Origin: JAUVAV01 sp965371665
GTDB taxonomy: Bacteria; Oederibacteriota; JAAXVQ01; JAUVAV01
Direction of reading: 5' to 3'
Length of the DNA stretch: 17,899 bases
Assembly: GCA_965371665.1 (NCBI GenBank)
Contig: CBDUZI010000066.1
Span: 1 to 17,899 of the forward strand
The position numbers were made by a program, and so were the translations under genes. Each line of letters opens with the position of its first letter. The first letter of the stretch is position 1. The notes under the pieces were generated by a model. That model was not told the DNA's origin, made no database searches, and saw only the letters and a list, made by a program, of their open reading frames with translations. This document shows, in pieces, positions 7,570-15,982 of the stretch.

Positions 7570-8310
7570 ATGACGCAGGCCACGCTCTCAACGCATAAAT
7601 TAGTCAAGCGCTACCACCGGAAACGCGTGGTGGACCAGGTCGACGTGGAAGTCAAGCGAGGGGAAATAGTAGGCCTGCTGGGACCTAACGGGGCCGGTAA
7701 AACTACAACCTTTTACATGGTGGTGGGACTTATTAAGCCGGATGCCGGAGAGATCAGGTTGCTGGATAATGGCCGGTCGCAGGATATTACTGCCATGCCC
7801 ATGTATCGCCGCGCCCGCCTGGGTATATCCTACCTTTCCCAGGAATCGTCCGTGTTCCGGAAACTCACGGTAGAGGAGAACCTCCTGGCCGTGCTGGAGA
7901 CTCTCAAGTTGTCCCGCCTTGAACAGGAGAAGCGTCTGAATAAACTGCTGGAGGAACTCAGTATTTCCCATCTGCGGCACCAGAAGGCCTATACGCTTTC
8001 CGGCGGGGAACGCCGCCGTTTGGAGATTACCCGCGCCCTGGTAATTGATCCGGCCTTCATTTTACTGGATGAACCCTTTGTGGGAGTGGATCCCATCGCG
8101 GTTCTGGAGATCCAAAAGATTATCCAACAGCTTAAACAGCGGGGCATCGGCATCATGTTGACGGATCATAATGTCCGCGAAACCTTATCCATTACCGACC
8201 GGGCCTATATTCTCTATGAAGGCCGGATTCTGCTTTCCGGATCCGCCCAGGAGCTCGCTACCAACCCCAAAGCCCGGGAAATTTATTTGGGCGAGAAATT
8301 TACTCTCTAA
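7570..8310 (+). CDS. lptB: LPS export ABC transporter ATPase LptB
   Basis: This is the cytoplasmic ATPase of LptBFG, which pulls LPS out of the inner membrane. The 246 residues hold a complete ABC cassette: Walker A GPNGAGKTT (38-46), the Q-loop around YLSQESSVFRKLTVEEN, the signature LSGGERRR (about 143-150), Walker B FILLDEP (163-169) and the H-loop TDHNVRET with His near 200. The YLSQ..SVFRKLTVEENL block and the C-terminal ILLSGSAQELATNPKAREIYLGEKF are characteristic of LptB. A good AGGAGA site (7559-7564) precedes the ATG, 30 bases after the lptA-like stop. rpoN, a frequent neighbour after lptB, is absent; the operon ends here at a repeat. lptF and lptG must lie elsewhere. Confidence 0.96.
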   Translation: MTQATLSTHKLVKRYHRKRVVDQVDVEVKRGEIVGLLGPNGAGKTTTFYMVVGLIKPDAGEIRLLDNGRSQDITAMPMYRRARLGISYLSQESSVFRKLTVEENLLAVLETLKLSRLEQEKRLNKLLEELSISHLRHQKAYTLSGGERRRLEITRALVIDPAFILLDEPFVGVDPIAVLEIQKIIQQLKQRGIGIMLTDHNVRETLSITDRAYILYEGRILLSGSAQELATNPKAREIYLGEKFTL

Positions 8311-8337
8311 GTTTGTTCGAAGCAGATTGTGGTTTCC

Positions 8338-8384
8338 GTTGACTCATAATAAAAGGTGACCGAAGGTGTGAATCGTTGACTCAT
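8338..8384 (+). repeat. Direct repeat GTTGACTCAT
   Basis: GTTGACTCAT occurs at 8338-8347 and 8375-8384 in direct orientation. Its complement at 8566-8575 closes the palindromic element. The first copy, with its AATAA..GGTGACC flank, also partly matches the right arm, so the left end of the element may be a short duplication. Confidence 0.6.
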
Positions 8385-8575
8385 GAATGTGGTAACCTGG
8401 GAGACTGAGCAATTAGTAGATTTTGTCATACCCGCATGTAGTAAGCGGGTATCCAGCGACTTTTAATTCCTTTAAAATCAAAGCCTCTGGATTCCCGATA
8501 AGATCATTCGGGAATGACAACATAAAGAAGTAGACTAATTGCTCAAGTTTTGGGTTACCATTAATATGAGTCAAC
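8375..8575. repeat. Nested palindromic element 2 (MITE-like)
   Basis: This 201-base non-coding element has matched arms in order: GTTGACTCAT (8375-8384) with 8566-8575; GGTAACC (8391-8397) with GGTTACC (8553-8559); TGAGCAATTAGT (8406-8417) with 8534-8545, perfect over 12; and TGTCAT (8424-8429) with ATGACA (8514-8519). The inner unit (8424-8519) holds two hairpins, ACCCGC/GCGGGT and ATTCCCG/CGGGAAT, and CCAG/CTGG pairs, a cruciform typical of GTCAT...ATGAC dispersed repeats. It occupies most of the 368-base gap between lptB and the propeller gene. It has the same plan as the element at 2037-2317 but different outer arms. Confidence 0.8.
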
Positions 8576-8634
8576 GCGGGTTTCTGGGCGGCGAAGAAAA
8601 AGCTTATGGGAGATAGTTTTTTATGTTAAAATTA

Positions 8635-8670
8635 TATAATATGAAGGTAAGGTAAAATTTCATAAAGAGG
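8635..8670 (+). promoter_or_regulatory. Possible -10 box and ribosome binding site of the propeller gene
   Basis: TATAAT (8635-8640) lies in an AT-rich stretch without a clear -35 box. AAAGAGG (8664-8670) is well placed eight bases before the ATG at 8679. The ribosome binding site supports that start; the promoter call is weak. Confidence 0.35.
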
Positions 8671-8678
8671 TTTTTTAC

Positions 8679-10301
8679 ATGAAATTTTTTAGATTGCTGC
8701 CGGCCATATGTCTGCTTTTGTTTTTCGGGATTTCCCTGCCGGCCTGGGGAGAATGGCAGATTAATCAGGTGGGAAACGGTACTGACTGGTTCCGGGATGT
8801 AACTGTCACTGCCGGACGTGAAGGAAGCGATACCATTTATGTTTATGCTGCCAATCATGACGGGTATCTATATGAATTCTGGTGGAATGGGACAGACTGG
8901 GAGGGCGATACTGTCGGCGCTTCGGTTGCAAATAAGCTGATCGGGGTAAGCGTTGGCGAGGGACGCAATAACGGTGAAATGCGGGTATACGGCAGTTGCC
9001 AGGACAGCCGGATCTATGAGTATTACTACAACGGCGGATGGCAAAGAGATACCGGTACTGATGCTGGCGCTGGTTTTTACCGCTGCACGGTCGGATTCGG
9101 CCGCGGCGAATCAGACGGTCTCCGCATCTACGGCGCTAATTCCGACGATCATATTTATGAGTACCATTGGAACGGCTTGACCTATACCTATGATGTTGTG
9201 GATATTGGCACGCCACCCAATGATGATATCGAGGACGTCGCAGTGGGCATCGGACGTAATGACAGCACTTACCGGGTTTACGCCGCGTGTCTAAACAACT
9301 TCCTTTATGAATATACCTATGAAGCGTCTTCCTGGAACAGAATCAAGGTCGACGATGGCAAGGATGATTATCACTGCGTGGTAGTAGGCGCCGGCCGTTC
9401 CGGCAACACGCTGAATTCGGTTTTTGCCGGACATGATGACGGCCGGGTTTATGAATTTACTTGGATCGGCTCGTGGAACAGGACTGACATGGGACAAGCT
9501 GCCGGCAATGAAAAACCAATCCGTGGCCTGTCCATTGGCCACGGCCGCAATGACGGCGTTAAACGGGTTTATGCCGGCTGCAACGACGGCCATACTTATG
9601 AATATACCTGGAATGGTACGGATTGGAACTGGGTCAGTATAGGTCAGGCTTCGAGCAGCGGTCTGCGCGGTCTGGGCGTGGGAAAGGGGCGCCAGTCCGA
9701 AGGGCTTAATTCCATTTTTGCGGCCTCCGAGGACAATAGGCTTTACGAGTATTTATGGCTGACGCCCACCCCGACCCCGACATTGGAGTATACGCCTACC
9801 CGGACCGGTACGCCGACGGTTACAGTTACACCTACCCGGACGGCTACGCCAACCATTACTCCGACCGCTACGCTGACGATTACACCTACCCGGACGGCTA
9901 CACCGACGATTACATTGACTGCGACTTCTTCGCCGGTCTATAGTGCAACTACTACGGCCACGATTACCCCCACCTCGACCATCTCGCCTACGCCGACCAT
10001 GACACCTTCCCTTCCGGTCATTACCGGCCTGGATGCGGTCGTGGTTTATCCCAATCCCTTTCGGGTGGAGGATAAAGCCGAGTCCGCGGTTACTTTTAAA
10101 TACCTGCCCCGAACGGCCGTCATCCGGCTTTATGATTTAACGGGTAAACTGGTAAAGGTTATCAAAAAAGATGACGTGAGCGATAGCGCCACCTGGGATC
10201 TCAGAAATCGCCGGGGAACGCAAGTGGCCTCAGGGGTGTATCTGTACGTGATTAAATCCGACCGAGAGGAAAAGCGGGGTAAAATTGTATTATTACGATA
10301 A
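8679..10301 (+). CDS. Secreted seven-bladed beta-propeller with Thr/Pro linker and FlgD-type Ig C-terminus
   Basis: This 540-residue exported protein is of unknown role. A signal peptide (1-24, cleavage after AWG) precedes seven degenerate repeats (about 25-360). Each has a GxGR turn, a VYA/IYG strand and a YEY/YEF strand (LYEFWW, IYEYYY, IYEYHW, LYEYTY, VYEFTW, TYEYTW, LYEYLW), so a seven-bladed propeller is likely. A Thr/Pro linker follows (about 362-450), then a FlgD-type Ig domain (457-540) with YPNPF, LYDLTGKLVK and VASGVYLY motifs, ending the protein at LLR. This domain is often found at the C-terminus of secreted proteins in FCB-type and candidate-phylum bacteria, where it may act in sorting or anchoring. 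Propellers of this kind bind sugars or proteins; no ligand can be assigned. Confidence 0.85.
   Translation: MKFFRLLPAICLLLFFGISLPAWGEWQINQVGNGTDWFRDVTVTAGREGSDTIYVYAANHDGYLYEFWWNGTDWEGDTVGASVANKLIGVSVGEGRNNGEMRVYGSCQDSRIYEYYYNGGWQRDTGTDAGAGFYRCTVGFGRGESDGLRIYGANSDDHIYEYHWNGLTYTYDVVDIGTPPNDDIEDVAVGIGRNDSTYRVYAACLNNFLYEYTYEASSWNRIKVDDGKDDYHCVVVGAGRSGNTLNSVFAGHDDGRVYEFTWIGSWNRTDMGQAAGNEKPIRGLSIGHGRNDGVKRVYAGCNDGHTYEYTWNGTDWNWVSIGQASSSGLRGLGVGKGRQSEGLNSIFAASEDNRLYEYLWLTPTPTPTLEYTPTRTGTPTVTVTPTRTATPTITPTATLTITPTRTATPTITLTATSSPVYSATTTATITPTSTISPTPTMTPSLPVITGLDAVVVYPNPFRVEDKAESAVTFKYLPRTAVIRLYDLTGKLVKVIKKDDVSDSATWDLRNRRGTQVASGVYLYVIKSDREEKRGKIVLLR
9826..9933 (+). repeat. 54-base tandem repeat encoding the Thr/Pro linker
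   Basis: Two tandem 54-base units begin at 9826 and 9880 with an identical 22-base start (TTACACCTACCCGGACGGCT plus AC). A partial unit lies just upstream. They encode 18-residue units of the form TPTRTATPTIT. The second unit decays after about 35 bases. Length may vary by slippage. Confidence 0.7.
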
Positions 10302-10331
10302 TAAATTTTCCCTGGACTGCCTTTTATTTCC

Positions 10332-11462
10332 ATGTTAATATCCTTGCTTATGAAGAATATCGAGCGATTTATCTCTGGTTTTCGTAAAATACCGGCTTTT
10401 TTTAAGGGTTGGTCCTGGCCCGTGGCTTTTTATATCCCATGTATTTTGGGAGTCCTGGCCATAGGAATGGTTTTTGCCAGTTATGGTGTTTTACAATCTA
10501 AAATGTATCTCCCCCTGCCGGCCGAAAAGATATCGTGTCTTCCATCCATACGCCATTTTTTTGCCCCTGAACGTCTGACGGCATTTTCCGGTCATGGTTT
10601 TAATCTGCGGCCTGACCTGGCGCATTTTCTTGACAGATTAGAAGAGAGTCTGCGGATTTCTCATCCGGATATTTCTTTATCCAGCCGGCGTTTTAGAGAT
10701 TACCAAAGGTTTATCAATACTGATTACGTAACATTGCGGGAATATAGTATTAAATCAGGGGATAATTTCTGGAAAATCGGCAAAAAACGGGGATATACCG
10801 TGGATACCATCGTGGGATGCAATCCTCACATGGAAGATATCATATGCTATACCGGTCAGAGTATTTTACTGCCTTCGCGGGGAGGTTCTCTGCATATGGT
10901 TAAGTCCGGCGAAACGCTCTCAGGCATTGCGCTGGATTACGCGGTAGAAGCGAGGGTTATTCTGGCCGCCAACCACATAAACCGCGAATGGGGTGTTATT
11001 CCGGGAATGTGGCTCTTTATTCCGGGAGCTAAACCCCGTTATCTCGACTCCGGCATGCGTGAATTGTATTCTAAGCGGGCTTTATTCAGATCGCCGCTTA
11101 GCGGTCGTTATACCTCTTTTGTAGGCAATCGTATTCATCCGGTTCTGGGGTTTTCCAAATTTCATAACGGCATAGACATCGCATGCCCCATGGGAACCTG
11201 GGTAGGCGCCTCGGCCGCCGGTACAGTAGTTACTGCAGGCTGGGGCGGCGCAATCGGCAAGTACATTAAAATCGATCATCATAACGGGTATATGACCATG
11301 TACGGTCATTTAAGCAAGATTAATATTAGCCGAGGCCGGAAAGTTAAGCGTGGCCAACTGATCGCGCGTTCCGGATCAACCGGTCGGGTGACCGGACCGC
11401 ATTTGCATTATACTATATGGAAAAACGGCCGGGTGGTTGATCCCATGGACTACCTTTGGTAA
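10332..11462 (+). CDS. LysM-domain M23 (LytM-type) peptidoglycan endopeptidase
   Basis: This is probably an envelope-anchored murein hydrolase or a regulator of one. The 376 residues hold one N-terminal membrane segment (about 30-52), a linker, and two LysM domains that bind peptidoglycan (about 137-180, YSIKSGDNFWKIG; about 188-232, HMVKSGETLSGIA). A C-terminal M23 domain (about 255-376) follows. The zinc ligands are present: H278-x3-D282 in HNGIDIA and the HLH motif with H359, plus MYGHL. The complete site suggests an active enzyme rather than an EnvC/NlpD-type activator. The start is uncertain: ATG 10332 and ATG 10350 are both in frame and neither has a clear ribosome binding site. The stop lies 20 bases before the aroQ ATG. 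Confidence 0.9.
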   Translation: MLISLLMKNIERFISGFRKIPAFFKGWSWPVAFYIPCILGVLAIGMVFASYGVLQSKMYLPLPAEKISCLPSIRHFFAPERLTAFSGHGFNLRPDLAHFLDRLEESLRISHPDISLSSRRFRDYQRFINTDYVTLREYSIKSGDNFWKIGKKRGYTVDTIVGCNPHMEDIICYTGQSILLPSRGGSLHMVKSGETLSGIALDYAVEARVILAANHINREWGVIPGMWLFIPGAKPRYLDSGMRELYSKRALFRSPLSGRYTSFVGNRIHPVLGFSKFHNGIDIACPMGTWVGASAAGTVVTAGWGGAIGKYIKIDHHNGYMTMYGHLSKINISRGRKVKRGQLIARSGSTGRVTGPHLHYTIWKNGRVVDPMDYLW

Positions 11463-11482
11463 AAAAGAAAGGGAGAGCGGAT

Positions 11483-11929
11483 ATGAACCGCGTTTTGGTT
11501 ATTCATGGTCCCAACCTGAATTTACTGGGGATTCGCGAGCCGGAAATATACGGCTCCTTTAAACTCGAAGAATTGGATCAGGATATGAGACAGTTGGCCG
11601 AGGAATTGGACCTGGAACTGCAAACTGTGCAAACCAATCAAGAAGGCGAGATTGTCGAGGCCATACAAAAGGCCCGTGACTGGGCGGAAGTGATTATATT
11701 AAATCCTGCCGGTTATACGCATACCTCGGTTGCTATTCCTGATGCGATCCGGGCAGTCGGCCTGCCTACCATAGAAGTACACCTAACTAATGTACATGCG
11801 CGCGAAGAGTTCAGACATCACTCTTATGTTGCCGGCGTAGCAGCCGGCCGGATTATGGGATTTGGTCCTGATTCCTACCTGTTGGCGTTAAGAGCCGCTA
11901 AAAAAATCATGGCTTCTTCAACTGGATGA
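11483..11929 (+). CDS. aroQ: Type II 3-dehydroquinate dehydratase
   Basis: It catalyses dehydration of 3-dehydroquinate to 3-dehydroshikimate in the shikimate pathway, in the cytoplasm. The 148 residues match the usual dodecameric type II enzyme (about 145-150). The start block is VIHGPNLNLLGIREPEIYG, with the catalytic Tyr in the flexible loop. Other signatures are QTNQEGEIVEAI, LNPAGYTHTSVAIPDA and EVHLTNVHAREEFRHHS with the catalytic His. I chose ATG 11483 because GGGAG (11471-11475) is seven bases upstream and family alignments begin there. An earlier in-frame start at 11456 would overlap the M23 gene. The stop overlaps the next ATG as ATGA. Confidence 0.96.
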   Translation: MNRVLVIHGPNLNLLGIREPEIYGSFKLEELDQDMRQLAEELDLELQTVQTNQEGEIVEAIQKARDWAEVIILNPAGYTHTSVAIPDAIRAVGLPTIEVHLTNVHAREEFRHHSYVAGVAAGRIMGFGPDSYLLALRAAKKIMASSTG

Positions 11930-14900
11930 ATAATCCGGCAGTAGCGCAGCGGCATCCGCTGTGGTTAAGCAGAAATTTATTTTGGGTCCTGACTGCTTTT
12001 GTCGGGATACTGCTTTTAATCCCCCCCCAGTTCCAAGGCAAGGCCGTATCCTTTTTTATTTTAGGTTCCTGGCTGCTGGCCACGGCCACCTGGATAATTT
12101 TCATCCGGGATTCCGGCCGCTTCGAGGGGCTCGCCTGCGGGCCGCCTTTAATTGCTCTCATGGCAAGCTTTGGCCTGGCCTTGGTTTGGTCAAAGAATCC
12201 GGCCGTCAGCATCAATCCTTGTGCTCAGGAACTGGCTTTATTGCTGCTGTTTGTAACCACGATGGGGGTGGCGCGTAACCCGCGAAGTGTCCGGACCGCC
12301 ATGTGCGGTTTGGTAATCGTCGGTTTATTACTGGCGCTTTACGCGGTTTATCAGCATATCCACGGCTTGGCGGAAACTTATCAGCATTTATTCAATTATA
12401 AACCACCCCAAGGTCTTATGGAAAGGGAAATGGCCGGCCGTTTGGCCTCGCTCCGGGCCTTTTCGCTTTTCACCTATCCCAACATACTTTCTGGATTTTT
12501 AGTCATGATATTACCGGTGAGTTTCTCCCTGATGCATATTGCCGGAAAACGCTGGTCAATCTGGATCCGGGGAATAGGCCTCGCGGTTCTGGTGATGGGT
12601 CTGTATGCCACCGGATCCGTGGGAGGATGGCTGACCGCGGCAGCGGGCAGTGTGGTTTACATGATTTTGGTTAAAAAATATTTTGAAAAAAAAATATCCT
12701 CCTCCTTGGTCAAATATATCTTGCTGGCCGGAGGATTTCTGACTTTAGCCGGCTTGTCTACTTTGATCATGATACGCACTCCGCAAGGCTTGTTAGCCGA
12801 CCTGGGCGCCCGGGCAATGAACTGGGGAAGCACGCTGCAGATGATATGGAACCATCCCATAACCGGTGTGGGGCCAGGCGTATTCGGCTCACTCTTTCCG
12901 GAATACCAGGCGGAAGGGGGATATTACGTCCGCTTTGCCCATAACATCCTGCTCCATCGGTGGGCAGAGACCGGGCTGGCCGGCCTGGCCGCGCTGGTAT
13001 GGCTGGGAACCGTGGTTATCCTGCAGATAAAAAAAAATTTAAGCCGGTCATTATCTAAGGCGCAGCGTTTTCTGGCACTGGGATTGATATCCGGCCTGAG
13101 CGCCGGTTTCTTGCACGCTTGTGTGGATGTGGATTTGAATTTTCTCAAAACCAGCGTGATTTTCTGGTTTTTTCTCGGAACACTATTAGGTTTAATCATG
13201 CCCGGGGGCCGGGCCGGTTTCAAAAATGCCTGGCATAGAGAAAACAGCGTTATTATCAGGCAGACCAGGCCGCTGGTGCAAATGGGATTGTGTCTGATAG
13301 CGTTCCTGGTTTTATGGAAAGGCGGCAAAAGCCTGATCGTGGAGGGCGTCTTATTTTTTGGAACCGGCGCCCTGGCCGTGGTTTTTCTACTCGGCCAGGC
13401 AAGGGCCAGCGCTTCCTGGTCGGAGTGGGTGAAAAAAATTCCTCTGCGCTGGCCTTTGGGCTTGGTTTTTATCTGGTGCACTTTTTCCGCCTTGGTTTCT
13501 CTTCACCCGGCTGCCGCTATTCCCGGATTAACCCTGGCCATAACCGGATTACTTTGTTATGTGATCACCGTACTTACCCCGCGATCGGGTATATTACTGG
13601 TAAATTTACTCGCCCCGGCCGCCGTTTTAACGGCGGGAGCAGCATTAATTCAGCTCCTGCTTAACCCGGGCATTCGTGTCACGGCCTGGTGGCCGAATCC
13701 CAATTTATTGGCGGCTTTTTTAAGCATGGGGCTCTTAAGTAATCTAGTTCCCCTGTTTTTAGGTTCCCAAAGTGCGATCAACCGTATGGTCTCTATTTTG
13801 AGTTCTCTGATTATTTTCACCGCGCTGCTGGCAACCGGTTCTTTGGGCGGGACATTGAATTGCCTGGCCGGACTTATCATATTAGCCGCTTGGCTTAAAC
13901 ATCGGCAACCTCGGCGCCTCCCGTTGGCCGGCCTAGCATTGATTATAATGCTGGCCGGTCTTTTTTTACTACCCTTGGCCGCCGGCCGCCGTATCAGCCA
14001 AATGGATCAATACCACGCCCAAGCGTATGAGCGTATCCAAATTGCGCGCGCTGCTGTAAAAATGGTTTGGAGCCGGCCGTTTACCGGATTCGGACCGGGT
14101 AATTTTAAACAGGCTTTTGAACAGTTCAGTTTCCCGAATATAAGGGGTCTTTCCCGTTTCGGCAAGCTGGCCTCATTTGCCCATAATGAGATATTGCAGC
14201 TCGGGGCTATCGCCGGGATTCCCGGTCTGCTATTTTTACTCTGGATGATTTGGACGATCAGGGTTTATTTTATACGGCAATGGCGGACGGCCGGTCCGAA
14301 GGCTGGGCAGGGGCCCGAGATCCGGGAAGAGAGGGCCAGGATTATAGCCTGGGCAGCTTTGGCCGGCGCCGGCGTTCAAGCCCTGGTGGATTTCAACTGG
14401 CATTTGCCGGCCCTTTGGATTTGGGGCATGATGCTGCTGGGAATAGCTCTGGCGCCGGCGGTTAATTGGAGACGGGAATTATTTATCCCGGCCCGGAACG
14501 CGGAATCCTGGTTTCACCGCTGGGATGCCTGGAGCCGGCAGATCATGGCGGTGCTCTTATTTTTTATCGTTAGTATAGCGGCGTTGGCAGCTATTCGGCC
14601 GCTGGTATCCCAATATCTTATGGATTTGGGAGAAGCGCATCGTTATAAACAAAACCTGCAAGCCGCATCCCGGTCATTTGAACAAGCCCTGGTAGTTCAT
14701 CCTTTTTCCAGCCGGGCGTTTGATCAGCTGGGACAAGTTCATACTGATTTCTTCGCGGCTATTGGTTTGGATAATGGGTTTCAACTTTCGCAATGGGCTT
14801 TTAACCAGGCTCTGACCCTGGACAAGATGGATGCGTATATCCACCGCCATCTTGGCCGGTTGTATGGCATTAAGGCCGCGCGATATGAAAATCCGGAAAG

Positions 14901-15357
14901 GCAGCGCCAGTTTGACCGGGCGGCGCGGCAGTATCGTCTGGCGATTGAAAAAGCGCCGCATAAAGCTTTTCTTCATTTTGAATTGGGCAATCTTCTGCGG
15001 GATGCCGAACGTATGGATGCCGCGGAACGCGCCTGGACCGAAGCAGTAGGTTTGGAACCGAATTATGCGGCCGCCTGGAGCAATCTGGGCGTGGTCCAGG
15101 AAATTCGGGATGATCCGGTTGCGGCCGAATCAAGTTTCCGCAGAGCTTTAGAGCTGCAAAGCCTGGTTCCCCAGGCCCGGGGAAAATATGAAATTGAGCT
15201 GCTTTCCGTGAATAAAGCGGTACTGCATTATAATTTGGGACGATTGCTCGAATGTCATGAAAGGTGGAAAGAGGCCGGTGAGGAATATAGTAAAGCCCTG
15301 GAATTGGAACCGGATAATAAACCGGCTTTGAAAAGATTAAAGGCCTTGCCAAAATAA
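11926..15357 (+). CDS. Double O-antigen ligase/polymerase-like (Wzy_C) membrane protein with C-terminal TPRs
   Basis: This is a very long polytopic membrane protein (1143 residues). It holds two copies of the O-antigen ligase/polymerase fold, followed by a TPR domain. Module 1 (about 1-425) has NHPITGVGPGVF near residue 309 and FAHNILLHRWAETGLAGL. Module 2 (about 445-880) has SRPFTGFGPGNF near 716 and FAHNEILQLGAIAGIPGL. The two GxGPG motifs are 407 residues apart, and each module also has a YPNILSGFL or PNPNLLAAFL helix, so the gene likely arose by duplication and fusion. Five to six TPRs occupy about 900-1143. Family members join or polymerise O-antigen or glycosylate surface proteins. Single modules of 400-800 residues, often with TPRs, are usual; the double form is not. 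Start ATG overlaps the aroQ stop. Confidence 0.85.
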   Translation: MNNPAVAQRHPLWLSRNLFWVLTAFVGILLLIPPQFQGKAVSFFILGSWLLATATWIIFIRDSGRFEGLACGPPLIALMASFGLALVWSKNPAVSINPCAQELALLLLFVTTMGVARNPRSVRTAMCGLVIVGLLLALYAVYQHIHGLAETYQHLFNYKPPQGLMEREMAGRLASLRAFSLFTYPNILSGFLVMILPVSFSLMHIAGKRWSIWIRGIGLAVLVMGLYATGSVGGWLTAAAGSVVYMILVKKYFEKKISSSLVKYILLAGGFLTLAGLSTLIMIRTPQGLLADLGARAMNWGSTLQMIWNHPITGVGPGVFGSLFPEYQAEGGYYVRFAHNILLHRWAETGLAGLAALVWLGTVVILQIKKNLSRSLSKAQRFLALGLISGLSAGFLHACVDVDLNFLKTSVIFWFFLGTLLGLIMPGGRAGFKNAWHRENSVIIRQTRPLVQMGLCLIAFLVLWKGGKSLIVEGVLFFGTGALAVVFLLGQARASASWSEWVKKIPLRWPLGLVFIWCTFSALVSLHPAAAIPGLTLAITGLLCYVITVLTPRSGILLVNLLAPAAVLTAGAALIQLLLNPGIRVTAWWPNPNLLAAFLSMGLLSNLVPLFLGSQSAINRMVSILSSLIIFTALLATGSLGGTLNCLAGLIILAAWLKHRQPRRLPLAGLALIIMLAGLFLLPLAAGRRISQMDQYHAQAYERIQIARAAVKMVWSRPFTGFGPGNFKQAFEQFSFPNIRGLSRFGKLASFAHNEILQLGAIAGIPGLLFLLWMIWTIRVYFIRQWRTAGPKAGQGPEIREERARIIAWAALAGAGVQALVDFNWHLPALWIWGMMLLGIALAPAVNWRRELFIPARNAESWFHRWDAWSRQIMAVLLFFIVSIAALAAIRPLVSQYLMDLGEAHRYKQNLQAASRSFEQALVVHPFSSRAFDQLGQVHTDFFAAIGLDNGFQLSQWAFNQALTLDKMDAYIHRHLGRLYGIKAARYENPERQRQFDRAARQYRLAIEKAPHKAFLHFELGNLLRDAERMDAAERAWTEAVGLEPNYAAAWSNLGVVQEIRDDPVAAESSFRRALELQSLVPQARGKYEIELLSVNKAVLHYNLGRLLECHERWKEAGEEYSKALELEPDNKPALKRLKALPK

Positions 15358-15362
15358 TTATC

Positions 15363-15977
15363 ATGAAAAGGGAACCTTGCGAACACGATATAAGTCTAAA
15401 GACTGAAAGGGCCCGGGATGAAGTACTGATTTCCAGGACTCTAGGAGGCGAAAAAGACGCATTTGATATTTTAGTAACTAAGTATCGGGACCGGATATTT
15501 CGTCTGACAATATATATGCTGGGGAATCAACAGGAGGCAGAGGATGCGGCCCAGGAAGTATTTGTCAAAGCCTACCGCAATTTGGGAAAGTTCCGCGGCC
15601 AATCAAGTTTTTTTACCTGGCTCTACCGCATCGCTGTCAATAACATATATACGCAGGCCCGGAAATCAGCCCGGAGATGGGAGATTCAACGTCAGGTATT
15701 CAGGGAAAATACCGGGATCTCGAATCCCGGGCCTAAAACACCGGAAGAATTAGCCGTTGCCGGGGAATTACAGGATATGGTTCGCGCCGCGATTACGCAA
15801 CTTGATCCCCGCTTCCGGCAGGTCGTGATATTAAAAGAGATTGAGGGGATGGAAGTAGGGATGGTCGCGGAAATTCTTAATTTGCCGGCCGGCACGGTGA
15901 AATCCCGGCTTTTTCGGGCGCGGGAGGATATGCGGTCTATTCTGGTGAAGATGCAAGGATTAAATCAAGGGGAATAG
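15363..15977 (+). CDS. ECF-type RNA polymerase sigma factor
   Basis: This group 4 sigma factor has 204 residues. Region 2 (about 30-105) carries DAFDILVTKYRDRIFRL, EDAAQEVFVKAYRNL and FFTWLYRIAVNN. Region 4 (about 140-195) has LDPRFRQVVILKEIEGM and the helix-turn-helix segment ILNLPAGTVKSRLFRARE. No region 1 or 3 is present, as expected for RpoE-like factors. It starts five bases after the double Wzy gene and ends five bases before a zinc-binding membrane anti-sigma factor, so the pair is probably co-translated and the anti-sigma controls it. A weak ribosome binding site precedes the ATG. The N-terminal 25 residues are not conserved; a start further in is possible. The target regulon is unknown, but see the promoter-like motif at 16972. 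Confidence 0.94.
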   Translation: MKREPCEHDISLKTERARDEVLISRTLGGEKDAFDILVTKYRDRIFRLTIYMLGNQQEAEDAAQEVFVKAYRNLGKFRGQSSFFTWLYRIAVNNIYTQARKSARRWEIQRQVFRENTGISNPGPKTPEELAVAGELQDMVRAAITQLDPRFRQVVILKEIEGMEVGMVAEILNLPAGTVKSRLFRAREDMRSILVKMQGLNQGE

Positions 15978-15982
15978 CAGTC

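Noticed and set aside
9755..9943. Tyr/Asp-rich repeated frame (YPDGYA-type) on the + strand
   Set aside because: It is the alternate frame of the Thr/Pro linker repeats; there is no ribosome binding site and the regularity comes from the 54-base DNA repeat.
9760..9990. CRISPR-like array in the repeated linker DNA
   Set aside because: The repeats are contiguous and in frame, with no unique spacers and no cas genes.
10047..10298. A confirmed type IX secretion signal
   Set aside because: The C-terminal domain resembles FlgD-type Ig and sorting domains, but no Por/Gld secretion gene is in the window, so the export route is left open.
12924..13481. Open frame of 185 codons on the - strand
   Set aside because: It is antisense to the double Wzy-like gene, whose membrane helices run straight through; GC-rich shadow frame.
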